DNA of 7,472 nt from Rickettsiales bacterium (GTDB lineage: Bacteria; Pseudomonadota; Alphaproteobacteria; Rickettsiales; JANQQO01). The position numbers and the translations under genes were made by a program. Positions 1 through 5,139 of this stretch are shown here, one piece after another. The stretch is from positions 1-7,472 of the forward strand of contig JANQQO010000217.1 of assembly GCA_028289305.1 (NCBI GenBank), given 5' to 3'. Position 1 is the stretch's first letter; every line of letters begins with the position of its first letter. Under the pieces are notes generated by a model. The model was not told the origin of the DNA. It saw nothing but the letters and a program-made list of their open reading frames with translations, and did no database searches.

Positions 1-119
1 CGGCAGGCGGGTGGGAAGAGTGGGGAGATGACCCACTGGTATAGGCGGAGCAGCCCGCGGCACAGCAGGATGACAGCAGACCTTAGGGCACTTAGGCTGT
101 TATGTGGGATTTTTGCCAT
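1..119 (-). CDS. yidD: YidD membrane protein insertion efficiency factor (N-terminal part, cut by window edge)
   Basis: YidD is a small inner-membrane-associated protein that helps YidC/Sec insert membrane proteins. Only the first 39 codons plus two bases are present, because the gene runs off the left edge. Reading from the ATG at 119-117, residues 17-39 include LLRLYQWVISPLFPPAC, which is the family's typical N-terminal pattern (hydrophobic stretch, then LYQ..ISPL.PP.CR). The conserved cysteine block that normally follows lies outside the window. The start codon sits inside the end of rnpA, giving a 20-bp overlap in another frame, so translation is probably coupled. The order rpmH-rnpA-yidD is the standard bacterial arrangement and supports the call. 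The assignment rests on motif and context; the exact start is less certain than the family. Confidence 0.9.
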   Translation of the reverse strand, partial: MAKIPHNSLSALRSAVILLCRGLLRLYQWVISPLFPPAC

Positions 120-462
120 CATTAACCTTCTTAAGGGTTTTTTCTAAATCGTCCTGCATCATATCAAAGGCGCGGGTAAGGGCGTGATGCCGGCCAATGA
201 GCACATAATCATAGCCCGCTGGGGCGTTTTTAGGGAATATATCGTTTACAAGCGCGCGAAGGCGGCGTTTGACGCGATTGCGCGCAACGGCCTTGCCGAG
301 TTTTTTCGAGGCGGTGAAGCCAACGCGGATATCGGGTAATTCTGGTGTGTGATTAGAGGGTTGCTTTAATGCCAGCAGGATGAAGGCAGGGGTGACGTAT
401 TTTTCTCCCTCTTTGCTAAGGGCAAGAAATTCCTGACGTTTTTTTAAGGTGCTGGTCTGCAA
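100..462 (-). CDS. rnpA: Ribonuclease P protein component
   Basis: This is the basic protein subunit (C5-like) of RNase P, which binds the catalytic RNA and helps remove 5' leaders from precursor tRNAs in the cytoplasm. The 120-residue length is normal for the family. The N-terminus carries the usual LKKRQEFL segment (residues 6-13). The signature basic helix runs from about residue 47 to 69 and includes VGFTASKKLGKA followed by the RNR motif at 61-63 and KRRLR. The chosen start is TTG at 462-460, since no ATG or GTG lies close to the conserved LKKR segment. There is no clear Shine-Dalgarno sequence in front of it, and the frame stays open upstream into the end of rpmH, so the true start could be another non-ATG codon nearby. 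It lies 34 bp after rpmH and overlaps yidD by 20 bp. Confidence 0.96.
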   Translation of the reverse strand: MQTSTLKKRQEFLALSKEGEKYVTPAFILLALKQPSNHTPELPDIRVGFTASKKLGKAVARNRVKRRLRALVNDIFPKNAPAGYDYVLIGRHHALTRAFDMMQDDLEKTLKKVNDGKNPT

Positions 463-496
463 CAGAGGTAAAGAGCAATGGTTAATGGCCTGATTT

Positions 497-631
497 TTAA
501 GCGCAAAGACGCTTCCGCCCCTTAGCGCGGCGGGCGTTTAGTACTTTACGTCCACCAAGGGTGCTCATACGAGCACGAAAGCCATGGCGGCGGGCACGAA
601 CCAGATTACTCGGCTGGAAAGGGCGTTTCAT
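497..631 (-). CDS. rpmH: 50S ribosomal protein L34
   Basis: L34 is a small, highly basic protein of the large ribosomal subunit. The gene encodes 44 residues, the standard bacterial length. It starts MKRPFQPSNLVRARRHGF and has the conserved middle RARMSTLGGRKVLNARR and the basic tail KGRKRL. The last residues are LCA, where LSA is the more usual ending; this is a minor variation. A GGAG ribosome binding site lies 9 bases before the ATG (complement of 641-644). It is the first gene of the rpmH-rnpA-yidD cluster, with rnpA starting 34 bp downstream, and a good promoter sits 40 bp upstream of the start codon. Confidence 0.98.
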   Translation of the reverse strand: MKRPFQPSNLVRARRHGFRARMSTLGGRKVLNARRAKGRKRLCA

Positions 632-670
632 CGAAGAATACTCCACTTAGCAATATTAATTAGGCTGGGC

Positions 671-699
671 TTTATATATGGTATAATGGGAAACGTCAA
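671..699 (-). promoter_or_regulatory. Sigma-70-type promoter for rpmH-rnpA-yidD
   Basis: On the minus strand there is a -35 box TTGACG (complement of 694-699), a 17-bp spacer, and a -10 box TATAAA (complement of 671-676). Each box differs from the consensus at one position and the spacing is ideal. Transcription would start near 664, leaving a leader of about 30 bases before the rpmH ATG. The -35 box lies within the inverted repeat at 691-704. The promoter also overlaps an extended -10 motif on the opposite strand. Confidence 0.7.
679..687 (+). promoter_or_regulatory. Extended -10 promoter motif toward the sensor kinase gene
   Basis: The plus strand reads TG-G-TATAAT, which is a full extended -10 element. 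The upstream -35 is poor (TTAGGC, 16 bp away), as is common for extended -10 promoters. Transcription would start near 694 and run about 205 bases before the ATG at 901. The motif lies inside the rpmH promoter of the other strand, so the two would interfere or share control. A second A/T-rich candidate (TATAAC at 769-774) has no convincing -35. The motif is seen; its use is inferred. Confidence 0.4.
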
Positions 700-704
700 C
701 GTTT
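691..704. repeat. Perfect inverted repeat, candidate operator
   Basis: The site reads AAACGT-CA-ACGTTT, two perfect 6-bp arms around a 2-bp centre. It covers the -35 box of the rpmH promoter and lies at the expected transcription start of the plus-strand extended -10 motif. Its position suggests a binding site for a dimeric regulator acting in both directions, but no regulator gene is in the window, and such a short palindrome could also arise by chance. Confidence 0.4.
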
Positions 705-790
705 ACTGTGTTTCTATTGTTGGGGGAATTTACGCGTAATAGCGTTTTATATTTTGACCATTTCGTATTATAACGTAGGTAGCTGTAATA

Positions 791-810
791 CAGCACATTT
801 TGATGTGCTG
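791..810. other. Strong hairpin in the kinase leader
   Basis: CAGCACAT-TTTG-ATGTGCTG is a perfect 8-bp stem with a 4-base loop. The preceding bases, GCTGT-AAT-ACAGC at 782-794, form a smaller overlapping hairpin that would compete with it. No T-run follows on either strand, so it is not a typical intrinsic terminator. It could be an RNA structure in the 5' leader of the kinase mRNA or a protein-binding palindrome. Confidence 0.5.
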
Positions 811-827
811 CCTTTGGAGCTGCAGGG

Positions 828-847
828 CACGCCCTTTTTAGGGTGTG
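828..847 (+). other. Second hairpin in the kinase leader
   Basis: CACGCCCT-TTTT-AGGGTGTG folds into an 8-bp stem that includes one G-U pair, with a 4-base T loop. An alternative weak stem, AGGG-CACG-CCCT followed by TTTTT, overlaps its left half and looks like a poor terminator. The two folds exclude each other, as in attenuators, but neither is strong enough to claim such a mechanism. No known riboswitch class was recognised in 688-900. Confidence 0.35.
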
Positions 848-900
848 TGTGATTGCTATGGTAAGATTGTGTAGAATAGGTATAGTTTAGCGCGAAGCAT

Positions 901-2346
901 ATGTTTAGTTCCCTGCGGTATATAGCATTAATCAGCGTGGCCATTATGGTGCCGGCTACGATTATGTTCGGCGTGTATCTGCGCTATGCGATTGAGGATG
1001 ATATTATTGCCTCGATTGCTGAGGATAATAATATTTCTATCGCAAGCGGGTTTAAGGATGCGGTATGGAGTAAGTTTGCGGCATCGCTCAGGATTTTGCC
1101 GTGTACGCAGGAACCGTGCCCAAAGACAGACCGGCTTTTTGCGGCGCTACGCAAGGCCACAGACCGGTTTTTTACGGATTTGCCGTTATTAGAATATGAT
1201 CTGTATTTCCCGAATGGTCAGCGCATCTTAACGGGAGAGCAGTTTAGTAGCGACCCGATGCTGGATCGTAGGAGTGAGCTTGCCTTTATTGCGGCCCAGT
1301 ATGGCAATGTGAAGAGTGCGCTGATCCCGGATCATATTATTGCCGGAGAGCGGTTTTTTGTGGTGCGGAGCTTTGTGCCGATTGTCTATGAGCGTAATGG
1401 CAAGAAGCAGGTAGAGGGGATTGTGGAGCTGGTATATGACATCACGCATTTATGGGGCAGCAATCTGACGCTGATTAACTGGGTGATGGTGCCGATTAGC
1501 GTGAGTATGTTCATCATCATGTTTGGGATTATCTTTTTTAGTTCTAAACGCGCAGAGCATATTATTGCCCGTCAGCATGAGATGAATTTAGATCTGACCA
1601 CTGCGAAGGCGAGTGCGGAAGAAGAAAACCGTGAGAAATCCAAATTCTTGGCGAATGTGAGCCATGAGTTGCGTACGCCGCTGAACGCGATTATTGGGTT
1701 TTCAGAGATTTTGAAGGATGAGGTGATGGGGCCGCTGGGGAATGACCAATATCGCGATTATGTGCGGGATATTCATAATTCAGGCGTGCATTTGCTGAGT
1801 TTGATCAATGATATTCTGGATTATTCGAAGGCGAATGCGGGTAAGCTCGATATTGAAATGTCGGATGTGGATGTGAACAAGGTGATTCGCGCATCGATGC
1901 GCTTGGTGACGCCGCGAGCGAAGGATGCGAGCGTGAATTTGAAGGAAGAGGTGCCGAAGGAGCACGTGGTGCTCAAAAGCGATCCGAAGCGTTTGAAGCA
2001 GGTATTGCTGAATATTCTTTCGAATTCCGTGAAGTTTACGCCGCCGGATGGCACGATTACCTTATTGATGTGGAAGAATATTCAAGAGAATACGATTGTG
2101 ATTGAGGTGAAGGATACTGGGGTGGGTATCCCCTCAAAAAGTATTTCAAAAGTGATGGCAAGTTTCGGACAGGTTGAAAATCAGCTCAGTAGGCGCTATG
2201 ACGGAACCGGACTTGGTTTACCTTTATCCAAAAAACTTGTTGAATTAATGGGAGGGCGCCTGGAAATCCGCAGCAAAGAAGGTCAGGGCACGACGGTGAC
2301 GATTACACTGCCGTTTGAACAGCTGACATCGACGACGCTGCAATAG
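901..2346 (+). CDS. Membrane-bound sensor histidine kinase (PleC/DivJ-like catalytic core)
   Basis: This is an inner-membrane two-component kinase of 481 residues that would autophosphorylate on histidine and pass the phosphate to an unknown response regulator. One membrane segment lies at about 7-28 and a second at about 193-213, enclosing an extracytoplasmic sensor region of about 165 residues with a cysteine pair at C68 and C73. A likely coiled linker (215-245) follows. The dimerisation domain has the H-box NVSHELRTPLNAIIGFSEIL with H255 as the phosphorylation site. The ATPase domain shows the N-box with N375, the G1 box DTGVGI (405-410), the F-box SFGQVE (421-426) and the G2 box GTGLGLPLSK (435-444). 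No HAMP or receiver domain was seen. It starts with ATG behind only a weak GCGAAG. No response regulator gene is adjacent. Codon use changes near the 3' end (about 2118-2285). The signal sensed is unknown. Confidence 0.95.
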   Translation: MFSSLRYIALISVAIMVPATIMFGVYLRYAIEDDIIASIAEDNNISIASGFKDAVWSKFAASLRILPCTQEPCPKTDRLFAALRKATDRFFTDLPLLEYDLYFPNGQRILTGEQFSSDPMLDRRSELAFIAAQYGNVKSALIPDHIIAGERFFVVRSFVPIVYERNGKKQVEGIVELVYDITHLWGSNLTLINWVMVPISVSMFIIMFGIIFFSSKRAEHIIARQHEMNLDLTTAKASAEEENREKSKFLANVSHELRTPLNAIIGFSEILKDEVMGPLGNDQYRDYVRDIHNSGVHLLSLINDILDYSKANAGKLDIEMSDVDVNKVIRASMRLVTPRAKDASVNLKEEVPKEHVVLKSDPKRLKQVLLNILSNSVKFTPPDGTITLLMWKNIQENTIVIEVKDTGVGIPSKSISKVMASFGQVENQLSRRYDGTGLGLPLSKKLVELMGGRLEIRSKEGQGTTVTITLPFEQLTSTTLQ

Positions 2347-2358
2347 CGCCATAATAGT

Positions 2359-3162
2359 ATGACTTCTCAACGTATGACGGTAAGCGATATTCGCGCGCGT
2401 AAAAAAAGCACGCCGATTGTCTGCCTGACGGCGTATACGGCGCCGATGGCGGAGCTGTTGGACCCGCATGCAGATATATTGCTGGTGGGGGATTCGGTAG
2501 GCATGGTGCTGTATGGTATGGAGTCTACGCTTACGGTAACGCGTGAGATGATCTGTGCGCATGGGAAGGCGGTGGTGAAAGCATCGCGCCAGGCCTGTGT
2601 GGTGGTGGATATGCCATTTGGGACGTATCAGGCTTCGCCGGAGGCGGCATTTGAGAATGCTGCGGCAATCTTGCAGGAGACGGGCTGTACGGCAGTGAAG
2701 CTTGAAGGCGGACAGGTGATGGCGGAGACGGTGGCGTTTTTGGTAGAGCGCGGTATTCCTGTGATGGGGCATGTGGGGTTGTTGCCGCAATCAGTACATG
2801 CGCTGGGCGGATATCGCTATCAAGGGCGCAGCGCAGCGGAGCAGAAAGCGATTGTGAAAGATGCGGTAGCGCTCGAGAAGGCGGGGGCGTTTTCTATGGT
2901 GATTGAAGCGGTAGCGGAGCCGGTGGCACGGAAGGTAACGCAGGCGGTGGATATTCCCACGATTGGTATTGGCGCTTCTGCTGCGTGTGATGGGCAGGTA
3001 TTGGTGAGTGAGGATTTACTCGGGCTGACACCACACACGCCACCTTCCTTCGTGAAGCGCTATGCGACCTTGCATGAAGAGATTAGCGCCTCTGCAGAGC
3101 GCTATGCAGAAGATGTGAAGAAGCGCAAATTTCCCGGGCCGGAGCAGTGTTTTACGCAATAA
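2359..3162 (+). CDS. panB: 3-methyl-2-oxobutanoate hydroxymethyltransferase (ketopantoate synthesis)
   Basis: PanB transfers a hydroxymethyl group from 5,10-methylenetetrahydrofolate to 2-oxoisovalerate to make ketopantoate, the first committed step of pantothenate and CoA synthesis, in the cytoplasm. The 267 residues fit the family. Residues matching the known metal-binding and active-site positions are present: D45 in LLVGDS, D84 in VVVDMPFG, K114 and E116 in VKLEGG, H138 in GHVGLLPQS, and the catalytic base E183 in MVIEAV. The substrate-binding GIGAS loop is at 203-207 and the C-terminus ends in the usual RKFPGPEQ. It starts 12 bp after the kinase stop with no obvious ribosome binding site; a second ATG 15 bases downstream is an alternative start. 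Co-transcription with the kinase is likely. panC is not next to it. The last 11 bases overlap the convergent DUF350 gene. Confidence 0.97.
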   Translation: MTSQRMTVSDIRARKKSTPIVCLTAYTAPMAELLDPHADILLVGDSVGMVLYGMESTLTVTREMICAHGKAVVKASRQACVVVDMPFGTYQASPEAAFENAAAILQETGCTAVKLEGGQVMAETVAFLVERGIPVMGHVGLLPQSVHALGGYRYQGRSAAEQKAIVKDAVALEKAGAFSMVIEAVAEPVARKVTQAVDIPTIGIGASAACDGQVLVSEDLLGLTPHTPPSFVKRYATLHEEISASAERYAEDVKKRKFPGPEQCFTQ

Positions 3163-4051
3163 ATATTGCGAGTAGGAAGCCGAGGGAGAGGTAGATCATC
3201 CCTTGTACTGCGCCGAGGGCTACGTTTTTCTGGCGTACGATTTCGTCTTCTACATCGATTTGCGATAGGATGATTTTGTCTGCTAAGAAAGAGAGCACAG
3301 ACAGAACTACCAATACGACAATAGAGACGATGATCCAGCCAGCGATCAGCAGCACGAAGTCGCTGAGCTCATAGAGCAGGATATTGGCGGCAGCGCTGAT
3401 GGCTAAAGCCGCACCGATGCGGTGGCCGCTGAAGCGGAGCGCTAAGGCGGTATTGCCTTTTTCCAAGATGGTTTGCATGGATTTGCCCTTATTTTGCCAG
3501 CTGAATAATTTGACGCGGTATAGCGAAACCAGGCTTAAGAGTATTTGTGAGATGACATAGCCGATGAGCACGGCTTTGATGCCAGCAAGGGTGTTATATT
3601 CAACCCAAAGCATAACAGCGCGAATGATGATGGCGGTGGCGATGACGTTGCCGGCGTCAATAATGCCAGCGGCAACGTTGCCTTTGAGGATTTGGTCGCG
3701 CACGGAGAATTTCGGCATGGAGACATCGTCAAAGATGAGGCGGGAAAGCGACATCAGTGCGATACCCAGCAAGCCATAAAGCCCAGTGGAGATTAAGGTT
3801 TCGTGCACGGTCATTTCCGGTTTGCCGTAAAGCGTGCCGGTGAGCATGATGGTAACAGCGAAGACAACGCCGGCCATGGAGATACCAAAGGCGGGATTAT
3901 CTTTTTCAGCCAGTTGTTTGGTGGCGTTGGTGTTGGAGATGGCGCCGGAGAAGAAGCGCAGGCAGGCGAATAGTGCAACAGCAATCGCGATTTTTACAAG
4001 CAGGATGAGCATGTAGTCGCTATCCCAGTAAACGATTTCGAATAAATCCAT
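3152..4051 (-). CDS. DUF350-type membrane protein, two tandem units
   Basis: A very hydrophobic inner-membrane protein of 299 residues with about eight membrane segments (roughly 13-33, 56-72, 86-106, 128-150, 155-178, 211-231, 232-258, 278-298). I assign it to the DUF350 (YjfL-like) family, whose function is not established. The family's N-x-A-x-G/A motif, just before a membrane segment, occurs four times: KDNPAFGI near 50-57, KGNVAAGI near 123-130, KGNTALAL near 198-205 and QKNVALGA near 274-281. This fits two fused DUF350 units of about 150 residues each. The ATG has a good GGAG 7 bases upstream (complement of 4059-4062). It is transcribed alone, convergent to panB with an 11-bp overlap and divergent from the lipoprotein gene. 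The family call rests on pattern recall; the topology is an estimate by eye. Confidence 0.82.
   Translation of the reverse strand: MDLFEIVYWDSDYMLILLVKIAIAVALFACLRFFSGAISNTNATKQLAEKDNPAFGISMAGVVFAVTIMLTGTLYGKPEMTVHETLISTGLYGLLGIALMSLSRLIFDDVSMPKFSVRDQILKGNVAAGIIDAGNVIATAIIIRAVMLWVEYNTLAGIKAVLIGYVISQILLSLVSLYRVKLFSWQNKGKSMQTILEKGNTALALRFSGHRIGAALAISAAANILLYELSDFVLLIAGWIIVSIVVLVVLSVLSFLADKIILSQIDVEDEIVRQKNVALGAVQGMIYLSLGFLLAIFIA
3155..3170. terminator. Palindrome over both stop codons, possible bidirectional terminator
   Basis: CGCAAT-AAAT-ATTGCG is a perfect 6-bp stem with a 4-base loop; it can also be drawn as 7 bp with a 2-base loop. It sits exactly in the overlap between panB (stop 3160-3162) and the DUF350 gene (stop 3154-3152). 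Neither strand has a T-run after the stem, so it is a weak intrinsic terminator at best. It may instead protect mRNA ends or simply reflect chance. Confidence 0.3.
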
Positions 4052-4191
4052 GTGTTTTCTCCGGTTATGGTTAGGGCGCTATCTAGGTACTGGCTGATAA
4101 TGCTTTATGTGATGTAGAGTAAAATAAATCTTGATGGGTTTGTCTAGAGATAAAAGGGGTGTTTTTTCTGCGGGGCAGCCCCATATTAGTG

Positions 4192-4197
4192 TATAAT
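4192..4197 (+). promoter_or_regulatory. Consensus -10 box (TATAAT) at the lipoprotein start
   Basis: A perfect TATAAT lies 8 to 17 bases before two of the possible lipoprotein start codons and overlaps the most upstream one (ATG 4196). There is no recognisable -35 at the right distance; that spot is a GC-rich GGGG-CAG-CCCC mini-hairpin at 4172-4182. If it is used, transcription would begin near 4203-4206, giving a leaderless or nearly leaderless mRNA starting at ATG 4205 or 4214. Confidence 0.3.
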
Positions 4198-4213
4198 GGT
4201 TTTTATGTGGAAT

Positions 4214-4867
4214 ATGAAAAACATAACGAAATTTTGTATTACAATCAGCTTGTGTGTGCTTGTGGTTGCCTGTGGTGGATTCGGCGATCGGCGCACAACG
4301 ATGAATGATGCGATTACGTATTATCAGGGGTATATTCCTAAATATGTGCGCGGAGAGGATGGGCGGTTTTATCCCGTTGATGAGAAAGGGCGGTTTTATC
4401 CGATGCCGTTAGCCTATAGGGATGGTGGAAGTGTGCTTTACCCAAGTACTGTAGTGCCTGGTACGCAGATAGCTAGAGTGCCGCCGGCAGGGCAGCCGCC
4501 GATACAGCAATTGCCAACGCGGCCTGGTGTGCCACAAGTGGCCGGACGGCAGCAAAAATTTATTCCACGCTTTGTGGATAATGATTCGGATTATTTTCTT
4601 TCGCCTTCGGCGGAGCCGGTTCCTGGTGTGCAGCGAAGAATACCTATTCCACAGCCTGGGTTTGATGGGGATGACCAATATGTACCGGTGCAACGTGCGA
4701 CCAGACCGGAGCAGCCAGCAGCGCCTCCTGTAGCGCCACAGCCGAGTGTGCCTTCTATCGACCAGTTTTATTCTGACTTGACGGGAGATGACGATGAGCT
4801 TTATACCGCTCCCTCCGGGTCGATTGCTCGGGATGAGGACATATATTTGGATATATACGATTATTAA
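4214..4867 (+). CDS. Proline-rich lipoprotein of unknown function
   Basis: I do not recognise this family. The chosen start gives a 217-residue protein with a classic lipoprotein signal: a basic MKN.TK start, a hydrophobic stretch, and the lipobox VVAC with the lipidated cysteine at residue 20. The next residue is glycine, not aspartate, which predicts outer-membrane sorting. ATG codons at 4196 and 4205 are in frame and would add 6 or 3 residues; no start has a proper ribosome binding site. The mature part is low-complexity and probably extended: a duplicated GRFYP unit near residues 50-63, a middle and C-terminal portion rich in proline and glutamine (PPAGQPPIQQLP; RPEQPAAPPVAPQP), and a strongly acidic, tyrosine-rich tail ending DEDIYLDIYDY. 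No enzyme motif was seen. Its stop overlaps the sdhE start by 1 bp (TAATG). An envelope role is inferred only from the signal. Confidence 0.8.
   Translation: MKNITKFCITISLCVLVVACGGFGDRRTTMNDAITYYQGYIPKYVRGEDGRFYPVDEKGRFYPMPLAYRDGGSVLYPSTVVPGTQIARVPPAGQPPIQQLPTRPGVPQVAGRQQKFIPRFVDNDSDYFLSPSAEPVPGVQRRIPIPQPGFDGDDQYVPVQRATRPEQPAAPPVAPQPSVPSIDQFYSDLTGDDDELYTAPSGSIARDEDIYLDIYDY
4361..4401 (+). repeat. Short in-frame direct repeat within the lipoprotein gene
   Basis: The 14-bp sequence GGGCGGTTTTATCC occurs at 4361-4374 and again at 4388-4401, a period of 27 bp or nine residues. It encodes GRFYPVDEK followed by GRFYPMP. The identity at the DNA level suggests a recent local duplication or strong constraint on this aromatic turn motif. 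Confidence 0.6.
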
Positions 4868-5139
4868 TGGATGAGCGGGAAAAGCGTATTAAGCGCTTAT
4901 TATATCAAAGCTGGTATCGTGGATGTAAGGAGACGGACAAGATCCTAGGTCCGTTTGCGCGCGCGTATTTACACAGATTTAGCGATGCTGAACTCGATGA
5001 GTTTGAGGCACTGATGGCCGAGGAAGACCGGGATTTATTCGCGTGGATAACTGGTAAGGTGCCGGTGCCGGAGCGGTATCAGGCAAGCGTGGTGATGCAG
5101 CGTTTGCTTGAATATGATGTGGCAGAGTCGTTGCGGTGA
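4867..5139 (+). CDS. sdhE: FAD assembly factor SdhE (succinate dehydrogenase flavinylation)
   Basis: SdhE (YgfY, bacterial relative of Sdh5/SDHAF2) promotes covalent attachment of FAD to the flavoprotein subunit of succinate dehydrogenase in the cytoplasm. The 90-residue length is typical. The hallmark RGxxE motif is present as RGCKE at 18-22, preceded by LLYQSWY and followed by the conserved TDKILGPFA. The rest is helical and acidic, with LFAWITGKVPVPE at 58-70, as usual in the family. The ATG shares its A with the TAA of the lipoprotein gene, and no ribosome binding site is visible, so translation probably depends on the upstream gene. Its stop overlaps the mfd start in GTGA. The sdhE-mfd pair is a known alphaproteobacterial arrangement. 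The sdh structural genes are not in the window. Confidence 0.94.
   Translation: MDEREKRIKRLLYQSWYRGCKETDKILGPFARAYLHRFSDAELDEFEALMAEEDRDLFAWITGKVPVPERYQASVVMQRLLEYDVAESLR

Noticed and set aside
791..847. Intrinsic terminator between rpmH and the kinase gene
   Set aside because: The two strong stems have no T-run after them on either strand, and both flanking genes point away from the region, so a terminator is not expected.
688..900. Small stable RNA such as SRP RNA or 6S RNA
   Set aside because: No conserved SRP tetraloop/asymmetric-loop sequence or 6S-type long stem was found; only short local hairpins.
2101..2290. Frameshift or chimeric assembly in the kinase 3' end
   Set aside because: Codon use changes, but the G1, F and G2 boxes read through in one frame with normal spacing, so the gene is intact.
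2245..2790. A 181-codon open frame on the minus strand across the kinase/panB junction
   Set aside because: The product is rich in His, Arg and Cys with no family pattern, as expected from the complement of G-rich coding sequence; kinase and panB on the plus strand have clear motifs.
4172..4182. GGGG-CAG-CCCC hairpin as a terminator
   Set aside because: The stem is only 4 bp with a 3-base loop, no T-run follows on either strand, and the flanking genes are divergent.
4409..4733. Alternative open frames on both strands inside the lipoprotein gene
   Set aside because: They lack signals and compete with a frame that has a clean lipobox and couples exactly to sdhE.
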